NCBI RefSeq assembly: GCF_000421145.1
Contig: NZ_ATWH01000005.1
Coordinates: 1 to 64,000, forward strand
Source of the DNA: Glaciibacter superstes DSM 21135
Lineage (GTDB): Bacteria; Actinomycetota; Actinomycetes; Actinomycetales; Microbacteriaceae
Direction of reading: 5' to 3'
DNA: 64,000 bases
The stretch's first letter is position 1. The number at the start of each line of letters is the position of its first letter. The notes below the pieces were generated by a model, which did not search any database, was not told where the DNA came from, and saw only the letters and a list, made by a program, of their open reading frames with translations. This document shows positions 17,332-26,868 of the stretch, piece by piece. The position numbers were made by a program, and so were the translations under genes.

Positions 17332-18775
17332 AACCACAGTTTCTCCCCTCCTGGTCGGCGGCGTGTGGGGGGACGGCAGCTCCGATAGTGTCCTCGAGGT
17401 CGAGAATCCGGCCACCGGCCGATCGGCCGGCCGGGTATCGGTTGCCAGCCCGGCCGATGTCGACAGAGCGGTCAACGCCGCGCTCGTAGCGCAGCCGCGA
17501 TGGGCCAGGAGTACCGTGGGCGAACGAGCAGCGGTGTTGACGCGACTTGCCGAACTCCTGGAGCGGGACCGCGAGCGGCTCGCCCGGATCATCACCTCTG
17601 AGCTCGGCAAGCCGATCACAGAGGCCAGGGGAGAAGTGGGAGGAGCGATCGGCTTCTGCCGGTACTTCGCCGCCGCAATTGTGACGTCTTCTGGCGAGCT
17701 CCTCCCCTCCACGGGGCCGAACCGCGAGCTCTGGATACGACGAGAACCCGTTGGTGTGGTCGCCGGGATCATCCCGTGGAACTACCCGCTCGCGCTGGCC
17801 GCACGCAAGGTCGCCCCTGCGCTGGCCGCCGGAAACGCCATCATCCTGAAGCCCAGCGAACTGACTCCGCTCTCGGCGCTGGCGTTTGCCGAGTTGGTGC
17901 TCGAAGCGGGGGTGGACGAGGGGCTCTTGTCGGTGCTTCCTGGCTCAGGATCGATCCTCGGGCCGGCGCTCGTTGCCTCACCTGGGGTGTCACTCATCAC
18001 GATGACCGGTAGCGTGCGTGCGGGGCGATCCATCCTCTCCAACGCAGCCGACCGAGTGCTTCCGGTGTCGCTCGAACTCGGTGGCAACGCCCCATTCATC
18101 GTGTTTGCCGATTCGAACGTCGAACAAGCTGTCGAAGCCGCTGTCGGAATGCGAATGATGAACAACGGGCAGGCGTGCGTATGCAACGAGCGCACCTACG
18201 TCGAGGAATCCGTCTTCGAGGAGTTCGTCGCCCTGGCGACTGAGCGGGTGTCCAGCCTTCGAGTCGGGGACCCGCTAGACGACCTGACGGAGATCGGACC
18301 GAAGGCATCCGCGGGCGAGCTCGCCAACGTCGAACGCATCGTCGGGGACTCACTTGCCGTCGGAGCGCGCGCCACAATTGGAGGGCGCCGGTTGACCAGT
18401 GATTCCTTCTCCGAGGGGCACTGGTTCGAGCCGACGGTGCTCGTCGACGCTCCGGCGTCGTCACCGGCGCTGAAGGAGGAGATCTTCGGACCGGTACTCT
18501 CCGTGACGGCGTTCTCCTCGGAGGAGCAGGTTGTCGGGTGGGCGAATGACACCGAATTCGGCCTGAGTTCCTACCTCTATACGCAGAACTTCTCTCGAGT
18601 CATGCGGATGAGTGCAGCCCTGGAATCCGGTGAGGTCTTCGTCAATCGGGCCGGCCCGGAAGAGGTGAACGGGTTCCACGGCGGCTGGGGCCTCAGCGGG
18701 CTGGGCGGGGACGACGGAAGCCACGGCCTCGAGCTGTACCAGCGAAAGAAGACCGTCTACGTCGAATGGCAGTGA
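17324..18775 (+). CDS. Aldehyde dehydrogenase, lactaldehyde/glycolaldehyde dehydrogenase-like
   Basis: 483 residues, NAD(P)-dependent aldehyde dehydrogenase superfamily. Motifs: IIPWNYPLALAARKVAPAL near 149-167, catalytic Glu in LELGGNAP (E251) and catalytic Cys in NNGQACVCNER (C285). The C-terminal FHGGWGLSGLGGDDGSHGL and GQACVCNER resemble the AldA lactaldehyde dehydrogenase group. It overlaps the flavoprotein gene by 8 bases, so the pair probably oxidises a primary alcohol to the aldehyde and on to the acid, which the oxidoreductase and kinase then process. Confidence 0.85.
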   Translation: MSETTVSPLLVGGVWGDGSSDSVLEVENPATGRSAGRVSVASPADVDRAVNAALVAQPRWARSTVGERAAVLTRLAELLERDRERLARIITSELGKPITEARGEVGGAIGFCRYFAAAIVTSSGELLPSTGPNRELWIRREPVGVVAGIIPWNYPLALAARKVAPALAAGNAIILKPSELTPLSALAFAELVLEAGVDEGLLSVLPGSGSILGPALVASPGVSLITMTGSVRAGRSILSNAADRVLPVSLELGGNAPFIVFADSNVEQAVEAAVGMRMMNNGQACVCNERTYVEESVFEEFVALATERVSSLRVGDPLDDLTEIGPKASAGELANVERIVGDSLAVGARATIGGRRLTSDSFSEGHWFEPTVLVDAPASSPALKEEIFGPVLSVTAFSSEEQVVGWANDTEFGLSSYLYTQNFSRVMRMSAALESGEVFVNRAGPEEVNGFHGGWGLSGLGGDDGSHGLELYQRKKTVYVEWQ

Positions 18776-18826
18776 GTTGCCGCCAGGTCGTAATGGCCGG
18801 AAACCGACCGGATTCCCGCGTTTCGT

Positions 18827-18858
18827 TTGACACGATCAACGACGCGTGTGATCATTAT
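18827..18858 (+). promoter_or_regulatory. Candidate promoter of the transketolase operon
   Basis: A consensus-like TTGACA at 18827-18832 is followed after 18 bases by ATCATT (18851-18856), with CATTAT overlapping it. It precedes the inverted repeat at 18867-18880 and the first gene at 18892. The preceding gene ends at 18775, so a new transcription start here is plausible, though readthrough cannot be excluded. Confidence 0.45.
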
Positions 18859-18866
18859 GTAACTCG

Positions 18867-18889
18867 ATTCAAGGATGAATAGGTATGCA
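18867..18889. promoter_or_regulatory. Candidate SorC-type operator, site 1
   Basis: ATTCA-AGGA-TGAAT inverted repeat followed two bases later by GTATGCA. A near copy, AATCA-GGAA-TGAAT plus GTATGCA at the same distance, lies at 28665-28687 before the dehydrogenase operon. The only sugar-responsive regulator between the two is the SorC-type protein at 26869, which is the likely binder. Confidence 0.5.
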
Positions 18890-18891
18890 GA

Positions 18892-19773
18892 ATGTTGCTT
18901 GAGAGCACCGAACAGGTTTCGCGCTGGCATGAGCGTCGAGCGGCATTTGCCGAACTCGATCCGTCCATGCGTGCGGAGGCGCTGCAACGGCAGGCGAACT
19001 CGATCCGCCGCGACATCGTGCGGATGATCTCCGCTGCGGGGCAGGGCCACATCGGTGGAGATTTCTCCGTGACGGATGTGCTCACAGTTCTCTTCAATGT
19101 TGTGCTCGACGTCGACCCGCACGAGCCACGCCGTGACGGGCGCGACATCTTCATCCTGAGCAAGGGCCACTGCGCGGCCGCGCTGTACGCCACGCTGGCA
19201 AGTGCCGGGTTCTTCTCGCCAAACGAGCTCGCGACGTTCATGAAACCTCTCTCCGACCTGAACGGTCACCCGGCAAACACCAAGGTGCCCGGGGTGGAGA
19301 CCAGTACCGGTCCCCTCGGACACGGCCTGCCGGTCGCCGTCGGCGCCGCGCTCGGCTCACGGATCAAGGGCGCGCCTGCTCGCGTCGTGGTTGTCACGGG
19401 AGACGGCGAGATGCAGGAGGGAAGCAACTGGGAAGCCCTGATGTCCGCTTCCCACCTCGGGCTGGACAATCTCACCCTATTCATCGATCGGAATCGACTT
19501 CAGCAGGGTGCGCGGACCGAGGAGACGAATGCGCTCGACCCGCTCGACGAGAAGCTCGCAGCGTTCGGTCTTGAGGTCCGCGTGATCGACGGGCACGACT
19601 TCCGTCAGCTGGAAGCTGCGTTCGGGCCGTCCACCACTGGCAAGCCCGTTGCGATCGTCGCCAACACGATCAAGGGCAAGGGCGTCTCGTTCATCGAAGA
19701 CCGCGTCGAATGGCACCACAAAGTACCGAGCACCGAACAGGTCGAAATGGCCCTGGAGGAACTGGCACAATGA
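18892..19773 (+). CDS. Transketolase, N-terminal (thiamine diphosphate-binding) subunit
   Basis: 293 residues corresponding to the first half of transketolase. Motifs: ISAAGQGHIGGDFSVTDVL near 50, FILSKGHCAAALYATL near 92 and GDGEMQEGSNWEALM near 170, the thiamine diphosphate/Mg binding loop. The ATG at 18892 has only a weak AGG upstream. Two-subunit transketolases of this kind are often dedicated catabolic enzymes for particular ketose phosphates (for example apulose 4-phosphate) rather than the pentose phosphate enzyme. It couples by an ATGA overlap to the second subunit. Confidence 0.9.
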   Translation: MLLESTEQVSRWHERRAAFAELDPSMRAEALQRQANSIRRDIVRMISAAGQGHIGGDFSVTDVLTVLFNVVLDVDPHEPRRDGRDIFILSKGHCAAALYATLASAGFFSPNELATFMKPLSDLNGHPANTKVPGVETSTGPLGHGLPVAVGAALGSRIKGAPARVVVVTGDGEMQEGSNWEALMSASHLGLDNLTLFIDRNRLQQGARTEETNALDPLDEKLAAFGLEVRVIDGHDFRQLEAAFGPSTTGKPVAIVANTIKGKGVSFIEDRVEWHHKVPSTEQVEMALEELAQ

Positions 19774-20729
19774 GCACTCTTCTCGACACCGCACCAGTAG
19801 ACAACCGGGTCGCCTTCGCTGAAGAGCTCATCGAGCTTGCCAGCCACGACGATCGAATCGTCGCCGTGTGCAACGACTCAGTCGGATCGAGCAATCTGGT
19901 TGCATTCCGGGAGCGTTTCCCGGACCGGCTGGTCAATGTCGGCATCGCGGAACAGAACATGGTCGGTGTCGGAGCAGGACTGGCGGCTGTCGGACTCATT
20001 CCCTTCGTCTGCGCGGCGGGACCGTTCCTCACCGGACGTGCACTTGAACAGATCAAGGCCGACGTCGCCTACAGCCAACAGAATGTCATCCTCTGTGGAA
20101 TGAGCCCGGGTATGGCCTACGGCGAACTCGGACCGACGCACCACTCTGTTGAGGACTTCAGCTGGCTGCGTGCGCTGCCCGGGCTTGACATCGTGGTGCC
20201 GGCCGATGCGGCTCAAACACGCATCGCCCTTCGCCAGGCCGTGGCCGAACCACGCCCGACCTACATCCGAATCGGACGCCACAAGGTGCCGCCGGTGTCA
20301 CCGGAGACCAATGTACTCGAGAGGGGCAGGTTCGCCCTTGCGCGAGAGGGCTCGGATGCGACGATCATCGCCGCCGGAACGGAAGTCTCGAAGGCGTTGG
20401 AAGCTGCCGAAATCCTCGCCGGTCGCGGCGTCAGCGTGCGCGTGCTGAATGCCGTCTACATCGCGCCGCTCGACCAGCAGGCCATCGCTGCTGCCGCCCG
20501 GGACACCCGCGCCATCGTCACCGCGGAGGAGGCCAACGTCGCCGGGGGACTCGGCGCTGCTGTAGCAGCGGTCGTCGCGGAACTCCCGAAGTCCCAGCGG
20601 GTTCCGATGCGCATTCTCGGCCTTCGCGACTTTGCTCCGACGGGGAGCACGGACTTCCTTCTCGACCATTTCGGCCTGAACGCGGCGGGACTGGTTCGTG
20701 CCGTCGAGGAGGTGCTGAACGGTGACTGA
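19770..20729 (+). CDS. Transketolase, C-terminal (pyrimidine-binding plus C-terminal domain) subunit
   Basis: 319 residues starting at the ATGA overlap. The Pyr domain has VNVGIAEQNMVGVGAGLAAV with the catalytic Glu of thiamine enzymes in the GIAEQ motif, and AYGELGPTHHSVEDFSWLRA. The C-terminal domain follows (ATIIAAGTEVSKALEAAEIL). With the preceding gene it makes one complete transketolase, moving a two-carbon ketol unit. It overlaps the following kinase by 8 bases, consistent with kinase then transketolase order in metabolism. Confidence 0.9.
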   Translation: MSTLLDTAPVDNRVAFAEELIELASHDDRIVAVCNDSVGSSNLVAFRERFPDRLVNVGIAEQNMVGVGAGLAAVGLIPFVCAAGPFLTGRALEQIKADVAYSQQNVILCGMSPGMAYGELGPTHHSVEDFSWLRALPGLDIVVPADAAQTRIALRQAVAEPRPTYIRIGRHKVPPVSPETNVLERGRFALAREGSDATIIAAGTEVSKALEAAEILAGRGVSVRVLNAVYIAPLDQQAIAAAARDTRAIVTAEEANVAGGLGAAVAAVVAELPKSQRVPMRILGLRDFAPTGSTDFLLDHFGLNAAGLVRAVEEVLNGD

Positions 20730-22275
20730 AACCACTGCGTCGACCGGGAAACCGGTCATCGTCGCCGTCGACCAGGGAACGAGCGCGACCAAGGTGATTG
20801 TGGTCGATTCTGACGGCGCGATCCTCAGCCGGGCATCCGTTCGCGTCTCCCGGGCGGATCCGGCACCCGGCTGGGTGCAGCAGGACGCCCTGGAGATCCG
20901 CGACAGTGTGATCAGTGCGGTCAACACGGCACTGGAAGGGCTCGCCGTCACCGTGGTCGGGCTTGGCCTCAGCAACCAGCGCGAGTCTGCTGTGATCTGG
21001 GATCGCGAAACGGGGCAGCCACTCGGTCCGCTTCTCGGCTGGCAGGATCGTCGGACGGCGGCCAAAGTCGCGCCGCTGGAAGAATCCGGGTGGGCGGCAA
21101 GAATTCGTGCCAAGACCGGTCTTCCGCTCGATCCGATGTTCTCCGCCCTCAAGTTCCAATGGCTGCTCGACCAGGTCGATGCAGACCGCAGTCTTTCCCG
21201 AGCTGGCAGGATCGCCATCGGTACCGTCGATGCATGGGTGATCTACACTCTCACCGGCGAGCATCGAATCGAGGTCGGCAACGCCAGCCGCACCCAGCTT
21301 CTCAACCTCGAAACGATCGACTGGGACCAGGAGCTTCTGGACCTGTTCCAGATTCCGCGTGAGTGCATGCCCCGGCTCGCTGCGTCGAATGAGCCGACGA
21401 GCGCAATCGCTGGTGTCAGCTCGCTGCCAGACGGATCGCGGTTCTACGGGGTACTCGGGGACTCCCACGCGGCCCTCTACGCACATGGTGTGCGCAGCCC
21501 CGGCCAGGTCAAAGCCACTTACGGGAGCGGCAGCTCCGTCATGGGGCTGATTGATCCCGACATTGCCGCTTCCCCGGGGACGGTGGAAGCAGGCGGGCTC
21601 GTCCGGACCATTGCCTGGGCGGAACCCGAACCCGTCTATGCCTTTGAAGGGACGATCCTCTCGACAGGTGCCACCCTGCTCTGGCTCGCCCAGGTACTCG
21701 GCATGGAACCGGCACAACTCAGCGCACTCGCAGAGTCTGTCGAAAACTCTCAAGGCGTTGACCTTGTTCCGGCCTTCGCCGGTCTCGGCGCCCCCTGGTG
21801 GGATGAGACGGCAGTGGCCGTCATCAGCGGGTTCGGGCTCGGTACCGGGCCGGCACAATTGGCACACGCGGCCTTCGAATCCGTGGCCCTCCAGACCGAA
21901 GATCTTTTCCGTGCCGCAGAGGCACGCCTCGGTACTCGCATTGAAACAGTGTTGACCGACGGTGGCCCAAGCCAGAACGACTGGCTGATGCAGCTGCAGG
22001 CCGACCTCAGCCGGCGTGAGGTGGTGCGAAGCAATGTCGCCGAACTGTCTGCAACCGGCGCCGCGCATCTCGCCGGTATTTCCAGCGGGCTGTGGACGGT
22101 GGAGCAGTGCGGGCGACTTCCTCGCGATCGCTCTCCGTTCTCCCCATCGGTCGATGAAAGTCTCGCCGAGGCACGATGTGCCAGGTGGCGAGCCGCCGTA
22201 GCACGCTCCCGATTCCACGCGCCATCCGAACCCGGGCCGGCGCAAACCGAACCACAGTCAAAGGAGCAATTATGA
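20722..22275 (+). CDS. FGGY-family carbohydrate kinase
   Basis: 517 residues, GTG start within the end of the transketolase gene. The N-terminal phosphate-binding VAVDQGTSATKVIVVD (about 13-28) and the second domain's LTDGGPSQNDWLMQLQADL are typical of FGGY kinases (glycerol, xylulose, ribulose and erythrulose kinases). The motif ATYGSGSSVMG occupies the region of the ATP-binding loop. The substrate is presumably the ketose made by one of the SDRs of the operon, and the product feeds the transketolase. Glycerol kinase is an alternative by family but not by context. Confidence 0.85.
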   Translation: MTETTASTGKPVIVAVDQGTSATKVIVVDSDGAILSRASVRVSRADPAPGWVQQDALEIRDSVISAVNTALEGLAVTVVGLGLSNQRESAVIWDRETGQPLGPLLGWQDRRTAAKVAPLEESGWAARIRAKTGLPLDPMFSALKFQWLLDQVDADRSLSRAGRIAIGTVDAWVIYTLTGEHRIEVGNASRTQLLNLETIDWDQELLDLFQIPRECMPRLAASNEPTSAIAGVSSLPDGSRFYGVLGDSHAALYAHGVRSPGQVKATYGSGSSVMGLIDPDIAASPGTVEAGGLVRTIAWAEPEPVYAFEGTILSTGATLLWLAQVLGMEPAQLSALAESVENSQGVDLVPAFAGLGAPWWDETAVAVISGFGLGTGPAQLAHAAFESVALQTEDLFRAAEARLGTRIETVLTDGGPSQNDWLMQLQADLSRREVVRSNVAELSATGAAHLAGISSGLWTVEQCGRLPRDRSPFSPSVDESLAEARCARWRAAVARSRFHAPSEPGPAQTEPQSKEQL

Positions 22276-23084
22276 CGCAGCCTGGCGCCTACTCCCCGAT
22301 CTTCACCGGACATTTCGCCGGCAAGACGGCAATCGTCACCGGCGCATCCAGGGGGATGGGACGCAGCATCGCCGCAGCCTTCGCCGACGCTGGTGCGGCC
22401 GTATTGCTCGTCGACCGGGACAGCACGGTTGAGGAAACCACGGCCGAACTTGCCGCTGCCGGGATGAACGTTCGAAGCGCGATCGCCGACGTGACGGACG
22501 AGGGCCAGGTCGCGAATGCGATCGCCGACGCGGGCGAGGAGTGGGGGCGAATCGACATCGTCGTGAACAATGCCGGCGTCATCAGCGTCGAGTATCTCGA
22601 CAAGCTCTCCACTGCTGAGTTCAAACGGATCCTCGACGTCAACACCGTCGCCCCGTTCGTGATCGCGAGGGAGGCGGCTCCCTGGTTGCGCAAGAGCGCA
22701 AGCGGCGTAATCCTGAACGCAGCCAGTGCCCAGGCGAGGCACGGTTTCATCTACACACCGCACTACGCCGCAAGCAAGTTCGGAGTTATGGGGCTCACCC
22801 AGTCCCTGGCCAAGGAATTCGCGCCGGACAACGTTCGCGTGAACGCATACTGCCCGGGGATCGTCAAGACGGACATGTGGGGATACCTCGACGGTGCGTG
22901 GGCGGAACGCTTCGGCGGATATGCGCCCGGCGAACTGATCCAGGAGTGGATCGACAACATTCCGTTGAAGAGGCCGGCAACCGAAACGGATGTCGCGAAC
23001 CTGGTGCTCTTCCTCGCCTCCGATGCCGCGTCGTACATCACGGGGCAGGCGATCAACATCGACGGCGGAATGGAGATGAACTGA
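22272..23084 (+). CDS. Short-chain dehydrogenase/reductase, polyol dehydrogenase-like
   Basis: Start at ATG 22272 (AAGGAG upstream and ATGA overlap with the kinase) gives 270 residues. NAD-binding TGASRGMGRSIAAAF, NNAG at NIVVNNAGVIS region and catalytic YAASK (HYAASKFGVMG) are present, with a C-terminal GQAINIDGGMEMN. Close in type to butanediol/sorbitol/xylitol dehydrogenases. In this operon it most likely oxidises a polyol to the ketose phosphorylated by the FGGY kinase. Confidence 0.85.
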   Translation: MTQPGAYSPIFTGHFAGKTAIVTGASRGMGRSIAAAFADAGAAVLLVDRDSTVEETTAELAAAGMNVRSAIADVTDEGQVANAIADAGEEWGRIDIVVNNAGVISVEYLDKLSTAEFKRILDVNTVAPFVIAREAAPWLRKSASGVILNAASAQARHGFIYTPHYAASKFGVMGLTQSLAKEFAPDNVRVNAYCPGIVKTDMWGYLDGAWAERFGGYAPGELIQEWIDNIPLKRPATETDVANLVLFLASDAASYITGQAINIDGGMEMN

Positions 23085-23133
23085 CGATGACAAGCGTCCT
23101 CAGGCCAACAAACTCACAGAACAGGGAAGAATC

Positions 23134-24153
23134 ATGACGAGTGTTCAAACCCATTCTGCTCCCAGCCCGGTGTCGTCGCCGGAGCGAGCAACGAACGGTT
23201 CCACCGTCCGAGCGGTTGCCTCGCGTCTACTTTCGGGAGCAGGCGGACCCTTCATTGGGCTGGTCGTGCTGTTCGTCGTGCTCTCGATTCTGGCACCGAA
23301 CTTCCTCACCGCCCGCAACCTCATCAACGTCGTCGACCAGGTGACGGTGCTGGGCATCCTGGCACTAGGGGCAACCGCCGTCATCATTACCGGTGGTATC
23401 GACCTGTCGGTCGGGGCCATTCTTGCCCTCTCCACCATGGTGCTCGGATGGCTGTCCCATCAAGGAGGAATGCCGCTCTGGGTCGCTATGATCGCCTGCG
23501 TCGCTGTGGGCGGGCTGGCGGGTGCCGTGAACGGGCTGGGAGTGACTCTCGCCAAGCTGCCACCGTTCATTGCGACGCTGGCAATGATGTCGATCGCCCG
23601 CGGACTGGCCAACCTCATCACGGACGGTCAGCAGATCACCGGGTATCCCGAGTGGTTCTACCTGCTGTCGTCGGAGAGGTATCTCGGATTCCTTTCGATC
23701 ACGACCATAGGGCTTGTCTTGCTCTACGTCATCGGTTGGGCGGTACTCAAATACCGGGCTGGCGGCCGTGCCGTGTATGCGGTCGGCGGGAGCCCGGAGG
23801 TCGCCAGACTCGCCGGCATTCGCGTGAAGTCGGTGACCATGTGGGTCTACGTCTTCGCCGGCGCCGTCGCGGGCCTCGCCGCCATTGTCATGGCCAGTCG
23901 ACTCGATTCGTCGCAGCCGAGTGCCGGCACCGGAATCGAACTCAACGTGATCGCTGCGGTCGTCATCGGGGGCGCGTCACTCGTGGGCGGTGTCGGTCGA
24001 GTAACCGGGACGATCGTCGGAGTCCTGATCATCGGCGTTCTGAACAACGGTCTCAACCTGCTCGGAGTCTCGCCGTTCCTCCAGCAGATCACCATCGGCG
24101 TTGTGATCGCCGTTGCGGTCTCCATGGACGTTCTCCGCCGTCGCCAGTCCTGA
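23134..24153 (+). CDS. Sugar ABC transporter permease, RbsC-like
   Basis: 339 residues with eight to ten hydrophobic segments. Family motifs: GITALGATAVIITGGIDLSVG-like stretch ALGATAVIITGGIDLSVGAI, then NAVNGLGVTLAKLPPFIATL and AAVVIGGASLVGGVGRV. These are the CUT2 (ribose/xylose/autoinducer-2) permeases. A cytoplasmic Ser/Pro-rich leader precedes the first segment. GGGAAG lies upstream of the ATG. It works with the binding protein and ATPase that follow. Confidence 0.9.
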   Translation: MTSVQTHSAPSPVSSPERATNGSTVRAVASRLLSGAGGPFIGLVVLFVVLSILAPNFLTARNLINVVDQVTVLGILALGATAVIITGGIDLSVGAILALSTMVLGWLSHQGGMPLWVAMIACVAVGGLAGAVNGLGVTLAKLPPFIATLAMMSIARGLANLITDGQQITGYPEWFYLLSSERYLGFLSITTIGLVLLYVIGWAVLKYRAGGRAVYAVGGSPEVARLAGIRVKSVTMWVYVFAGAVAGLAAIVMASRLDSSQPSAGTGIELNVIAAVVIGGASLVGGVGRVTGTIVGVLIIGVLNNGLNLLGVSPFLQQITIGVVIAVAVSMDVLRRRQS

Positions 24154-24229
24154 CGCGGACGAACCACGGGCCCACCGGCCCGGTTCTCTCAACACCAAGA
24201 AATGAACACCCACGAAGAAAGGAACAATC

Positions 24230-25213
24230 ATGTTTCGTAAATACGGTAGAGGCATCGGGCGCATCGTTGCATTCGGTGCAGCAGCTGCCCTGGTAACGAC
24301 CCTTGGGGCGTGTAGCGCGCAGGCCGGCGGTGATGGCGGCGGTGGCGGCGGTGCAGACGATGGCGAGATCACGATCGGTCTCGCGGTGCCGAACCAGCAG
24401 TCGCCATTCTTTGTCGCCATCCGGCAGTCGGCGGAGGCAGAGGCTAAAGCGCAAGGCGTCAAGATGGTTTTCGCTGACGCTAAGGGCGATTCCGACGCAC
24501 AGGTCAATCAGGTCCAGGACTTCATCACGCAGGGTGTGGACGCAATCATCTACATTCCTGCCGGTGCCACCGCCGCAACAGTGCCGGTGCGTGCTGCCGG
24601 TGAGGCAGGCATACCTGTGGTCACAGTGGACCGCAACCCCGACGGCGCACCAGGAGCAACCTTCATTGCGAGCGACAGTGTCGGCGGAGCAGAGGCGCTC
24701 GGCGAATGGGTCGTCGAGCAGACCGGCGGTGAGGGAAACCTCGGGATCATCCAGGGTCAGATCGGTACGACCCCGGAGGAAGCGCGCGACGAGGGATTCA
24801 CCAAGGCACTAGAGGGCTCGAACATCGTTGAGGTCGCTCGTCAGGCATCCGAGGCATGGCTTCAGGACGAAGGTTACGACATCGCAACCGACATGCTGCA
24901 GGCGCACCCGGAGATCAACGTGATCTTCGGACGGGCGGACGGTCTCGCCCTCGGTGCCGCGCAAGCGGCTCGCAACGCCGGCCTGGACGACATTCTGGTG
25001 GTCGGATTCGACGGTGACCCTTCCGGAATTCAGGCAGTGGTCGACGGTCAGCTTGGCGCAACGATCGTGCAGCAGACGACCCTGATGGGCAAGCTCGCCG
25101 TCGAGTCAGCGTTGAAGCTGATCGAAGGCGAAGAACTGCCGGCAGAGCAGTTGCAGGAAGGAATCCTTGCGACCAAGGAAAATGCCGCAGAGTTCCTCGA
25201 AGTACACCCGTAA
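24230..25213 (+). CDS. Sugar ABC transporter substrate-binding lipoprotein, RbsB-like
   Basis: 327 residues. Signal peptide with lipobox LGAC at about residue 25, then a Gly-rich linker and a periplasmic-binding fold typical of CUT2 systems: TIGLAVPNQQSPFFVAI, QVNQVQDFITQGVDAIIYIP, VTVDRNPDG and FDGDPSGIQAVVDGQL. It collects the operon's sugar or polyol at the cell surface. GAAAGGA precedes the ATG. Confidence 0.9.
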   Translation: MFRKYGRGIGRIVAFGAAAALVTTLGACSAQAGGDGGGGGGADDGEITIGLAVPNQQSPFFVAIRQSAEAEAKAQGVKMVFADAKGDSDAQVNQVQDFITQGVDAIIYIPAGATAATVPVRAAGEAGIPVVTVDRNPDGAPGATFIASDSVGGAEALGEWVVEQTGGEGNLGIIQGQIGTTPEEARDEGFTKALEGSNIVEVARQASEAWLQDEGYDIATDMLQAHPEINVIFGRADGLALGAAQAARNAGLDDILVVGFDGDPSGIQAVVDGQLGATIVQQTTLMGKLAVESALKLIEGEELPAEQLQEGILATKENAAEFLEVHP

Positions 25214-25290
25214 CAATTCACGTCCCGGGGCGGGTGCGCGCGCTCGTCCCGGGACCCCCACCTCGGATGTTCTACAAATCGGAGCCGACC

Positions 25291-26784
25291 ATGGTTGTTG
25301 ACGCACCTGCCCCTCATCTCGTTCTCAAGGGAATGTCCAAGACGTACCCGGGAACGATAGCCCTGAACAACGTCGACCTCGCACTGCGTCCAGGGGAGGT
25401 GGTTGCGCTCCTTGGTGAGAACGGCGCTGGTAAGTCGACCTTGTCGAGCATCATTGCCGGAGTGACGCAGCCGTCTGAAGGCAGCATGTACTGGCGAGGC
25501 GAACCGTACGCTCCGTCCAATCCTCGCGAAGCTATCGAGTCCGGTATCGGATTGATCCACCAGGAGATGCGGCTGCTGCCGGATCTCAGCGTGGCAGAGA
25601 ACGTCCTGATCGGTCGCTGGCCCCGGCGTGCCGGATTCGTTGACGCTCGACAGATGCGTAAACAGGCAGAGGGCCACCTTCGTCGCCTTGGTTTCACCGG
25701 GCGTATGGACCAACCAGTCCGAGCGCTTAGTGTCGCGGGCCAGCAGCAGGTGGAGATAGCCAAGGCGCTCACATTGAACGCTTCACTACTCATCCTTGAC
25801 GAACCCACTGCTGCACTTGGTGCGGCCGAGACCGACGCACTCTTCGAACGCGTCGCTGAGCTCAAGGCGGACGGCGTCAGCTTCATCTACGTCAGCCACC
25901 GGCTGTCCGAGATTGGCAGGGTCGCCGATCGCATCGTGGTTCTGCGCGATGGTGAGAAAATCGCGGAGCACCGCTCCGGGGACGTTCCGCCCGCTCAGCT
26001 TGTGCGGGAAATGGTCGGCCGGAGCGTCGATCGGCTGTTTCCTGATATTCCAGAGTCCATGGGCGACGAGGTAATCGCGGTCGAGAATCTGTCTGACAAG
26101 GACGGCCGGTTTGCCGACATCTCGTTCACGGTCCGGGCGGGAGAGATCTTCGGCATCGCTGGAATCGTAGGGGCCGGGCGCACGGAACTGGTCCGCTCCA
26201 TCGCGGCACTTGAACCACGAAAGTCCGGAGAGGTCGTCGTCGCCGGATCCCCGGTCAAGGCCAATCGTCCTCGTGATGCGATGCGCGCGGGAATCGTACT
26301 CATTCCAGAGGACCGCAAGCAGCAGGGCCTCATCGTCGAAGAGACCATAGAGAACAACCTCGCTCTACCGAACCTGCCGCTGCTGGGACGAGGTGGATGG
26401 GTCGGCTCCAAGGATGTCCGCAAGTTCGCCAAGGGTGTTTCCGAGCGATTCTCCATCAAAGGCAATGTCGCCAACGCGGTTTCATCACTCTCCGGAGGAA
26501 ACCAGCAGAAGGTCGTTCTCGGCAAGTGGCTGGCCCTTGACCCCAGAGTGATCATTCTGGACGAACCGACACGGGGAATCGATGTTGGCGCGAGGGCTTC
26601 GATCTACGAGATCATCGCCGAACTTGCGGCGAAGGGAAACGCCATCATCCTGGTGAGCTCGGATCTCGAAGAGGTCCTGGGCCTCTCCCACCGGGTGATG
26701 GTTCTGGCCCAGGGCCAGAATAGGGGCATCCTCTCGCAGGAAGAAGCAACACCAGACCGGGTGATGCAATTGGCCGCTCACTGA
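25291..26784 (+). CDS. Sugar ABC transporter ATP-binding protein, RbsA-like
   Basis: Start at ATG 25291 (GGAG upstream) gives 497 residues with two ATPase domains. Domain 1 has a canonical Walker A (GENGAGKST), LSVAGQQQVEIAKAL signature and LLILDEPTAALG Walker B. Domain 2 has the degenerate GIVGAGRTE P-loop usual for RbsA and an intact LSGGNQQKVVLGKWL signature. Open sequence continues upstream to 25234 but lacks a ribosome site. Completes the CUT2 importer. Confidence 0.9.
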   Translation: MVVDAPAPHLVLKGMSKTYPGTIALNNVDLALRPGEVVALLGENGAGKSTLSSIIAGVTQPSEGSMYWRGEPYAPSNPREAIESGIGLIHQEMRLLPDLSVAENVLIGRWPRRAGFVDARQMRKQAEGHLRRLGFTGRMDQPVRALSVAGQQQVEIAKALTLNASLLILDEPTAALGAAETDALFERVAELKADGVSFIYVSHRLSEIGRVADRIVVLRDGEKIAEHRSGDVPPAQLVREMVGRSVDRLFPDIPESMGDEVIAVENLSDKDGRFADISFTVRAGEIFGIAGIVGAGRTELVRSIAALEPRKSGEVVVAGSPVKANRPRDAMRAGIVLIPEDRKQQGLIVEETIENNLALPNLPLLGRGGWVGSKDVRKFAKGVSERFSIKGNVANAVSSLSGGNQQKVVLGKWLALDPRVIILDEPTRGIDVGARASIYEIIAELAAKGNAIILVSSDLEEVLGLSHRVMVLAQGQNRGILSQEEATPDRVMQLAAH

Positions 26785-26868
26785 GTGTGACTGGGCAATC
26801 ATAGAGGCAGGCTCAGCGCGAGCCGGCGATGGCCCACGCCCTCGCCCCGAAATCGAAGGGTCCCAATA

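Noticed and set aside
20518..22245. Long minus-strand open frame opposite the FGGY kinase
   Set aside because: Shadow frame; the plus-strand kinase has full motifs and operon overlaps on both sides.
21750..23093. Minus-strand open frame opposite the kinase end and SDR
   Set aside because: No recognisable domain; both plus-strand genes are secure.
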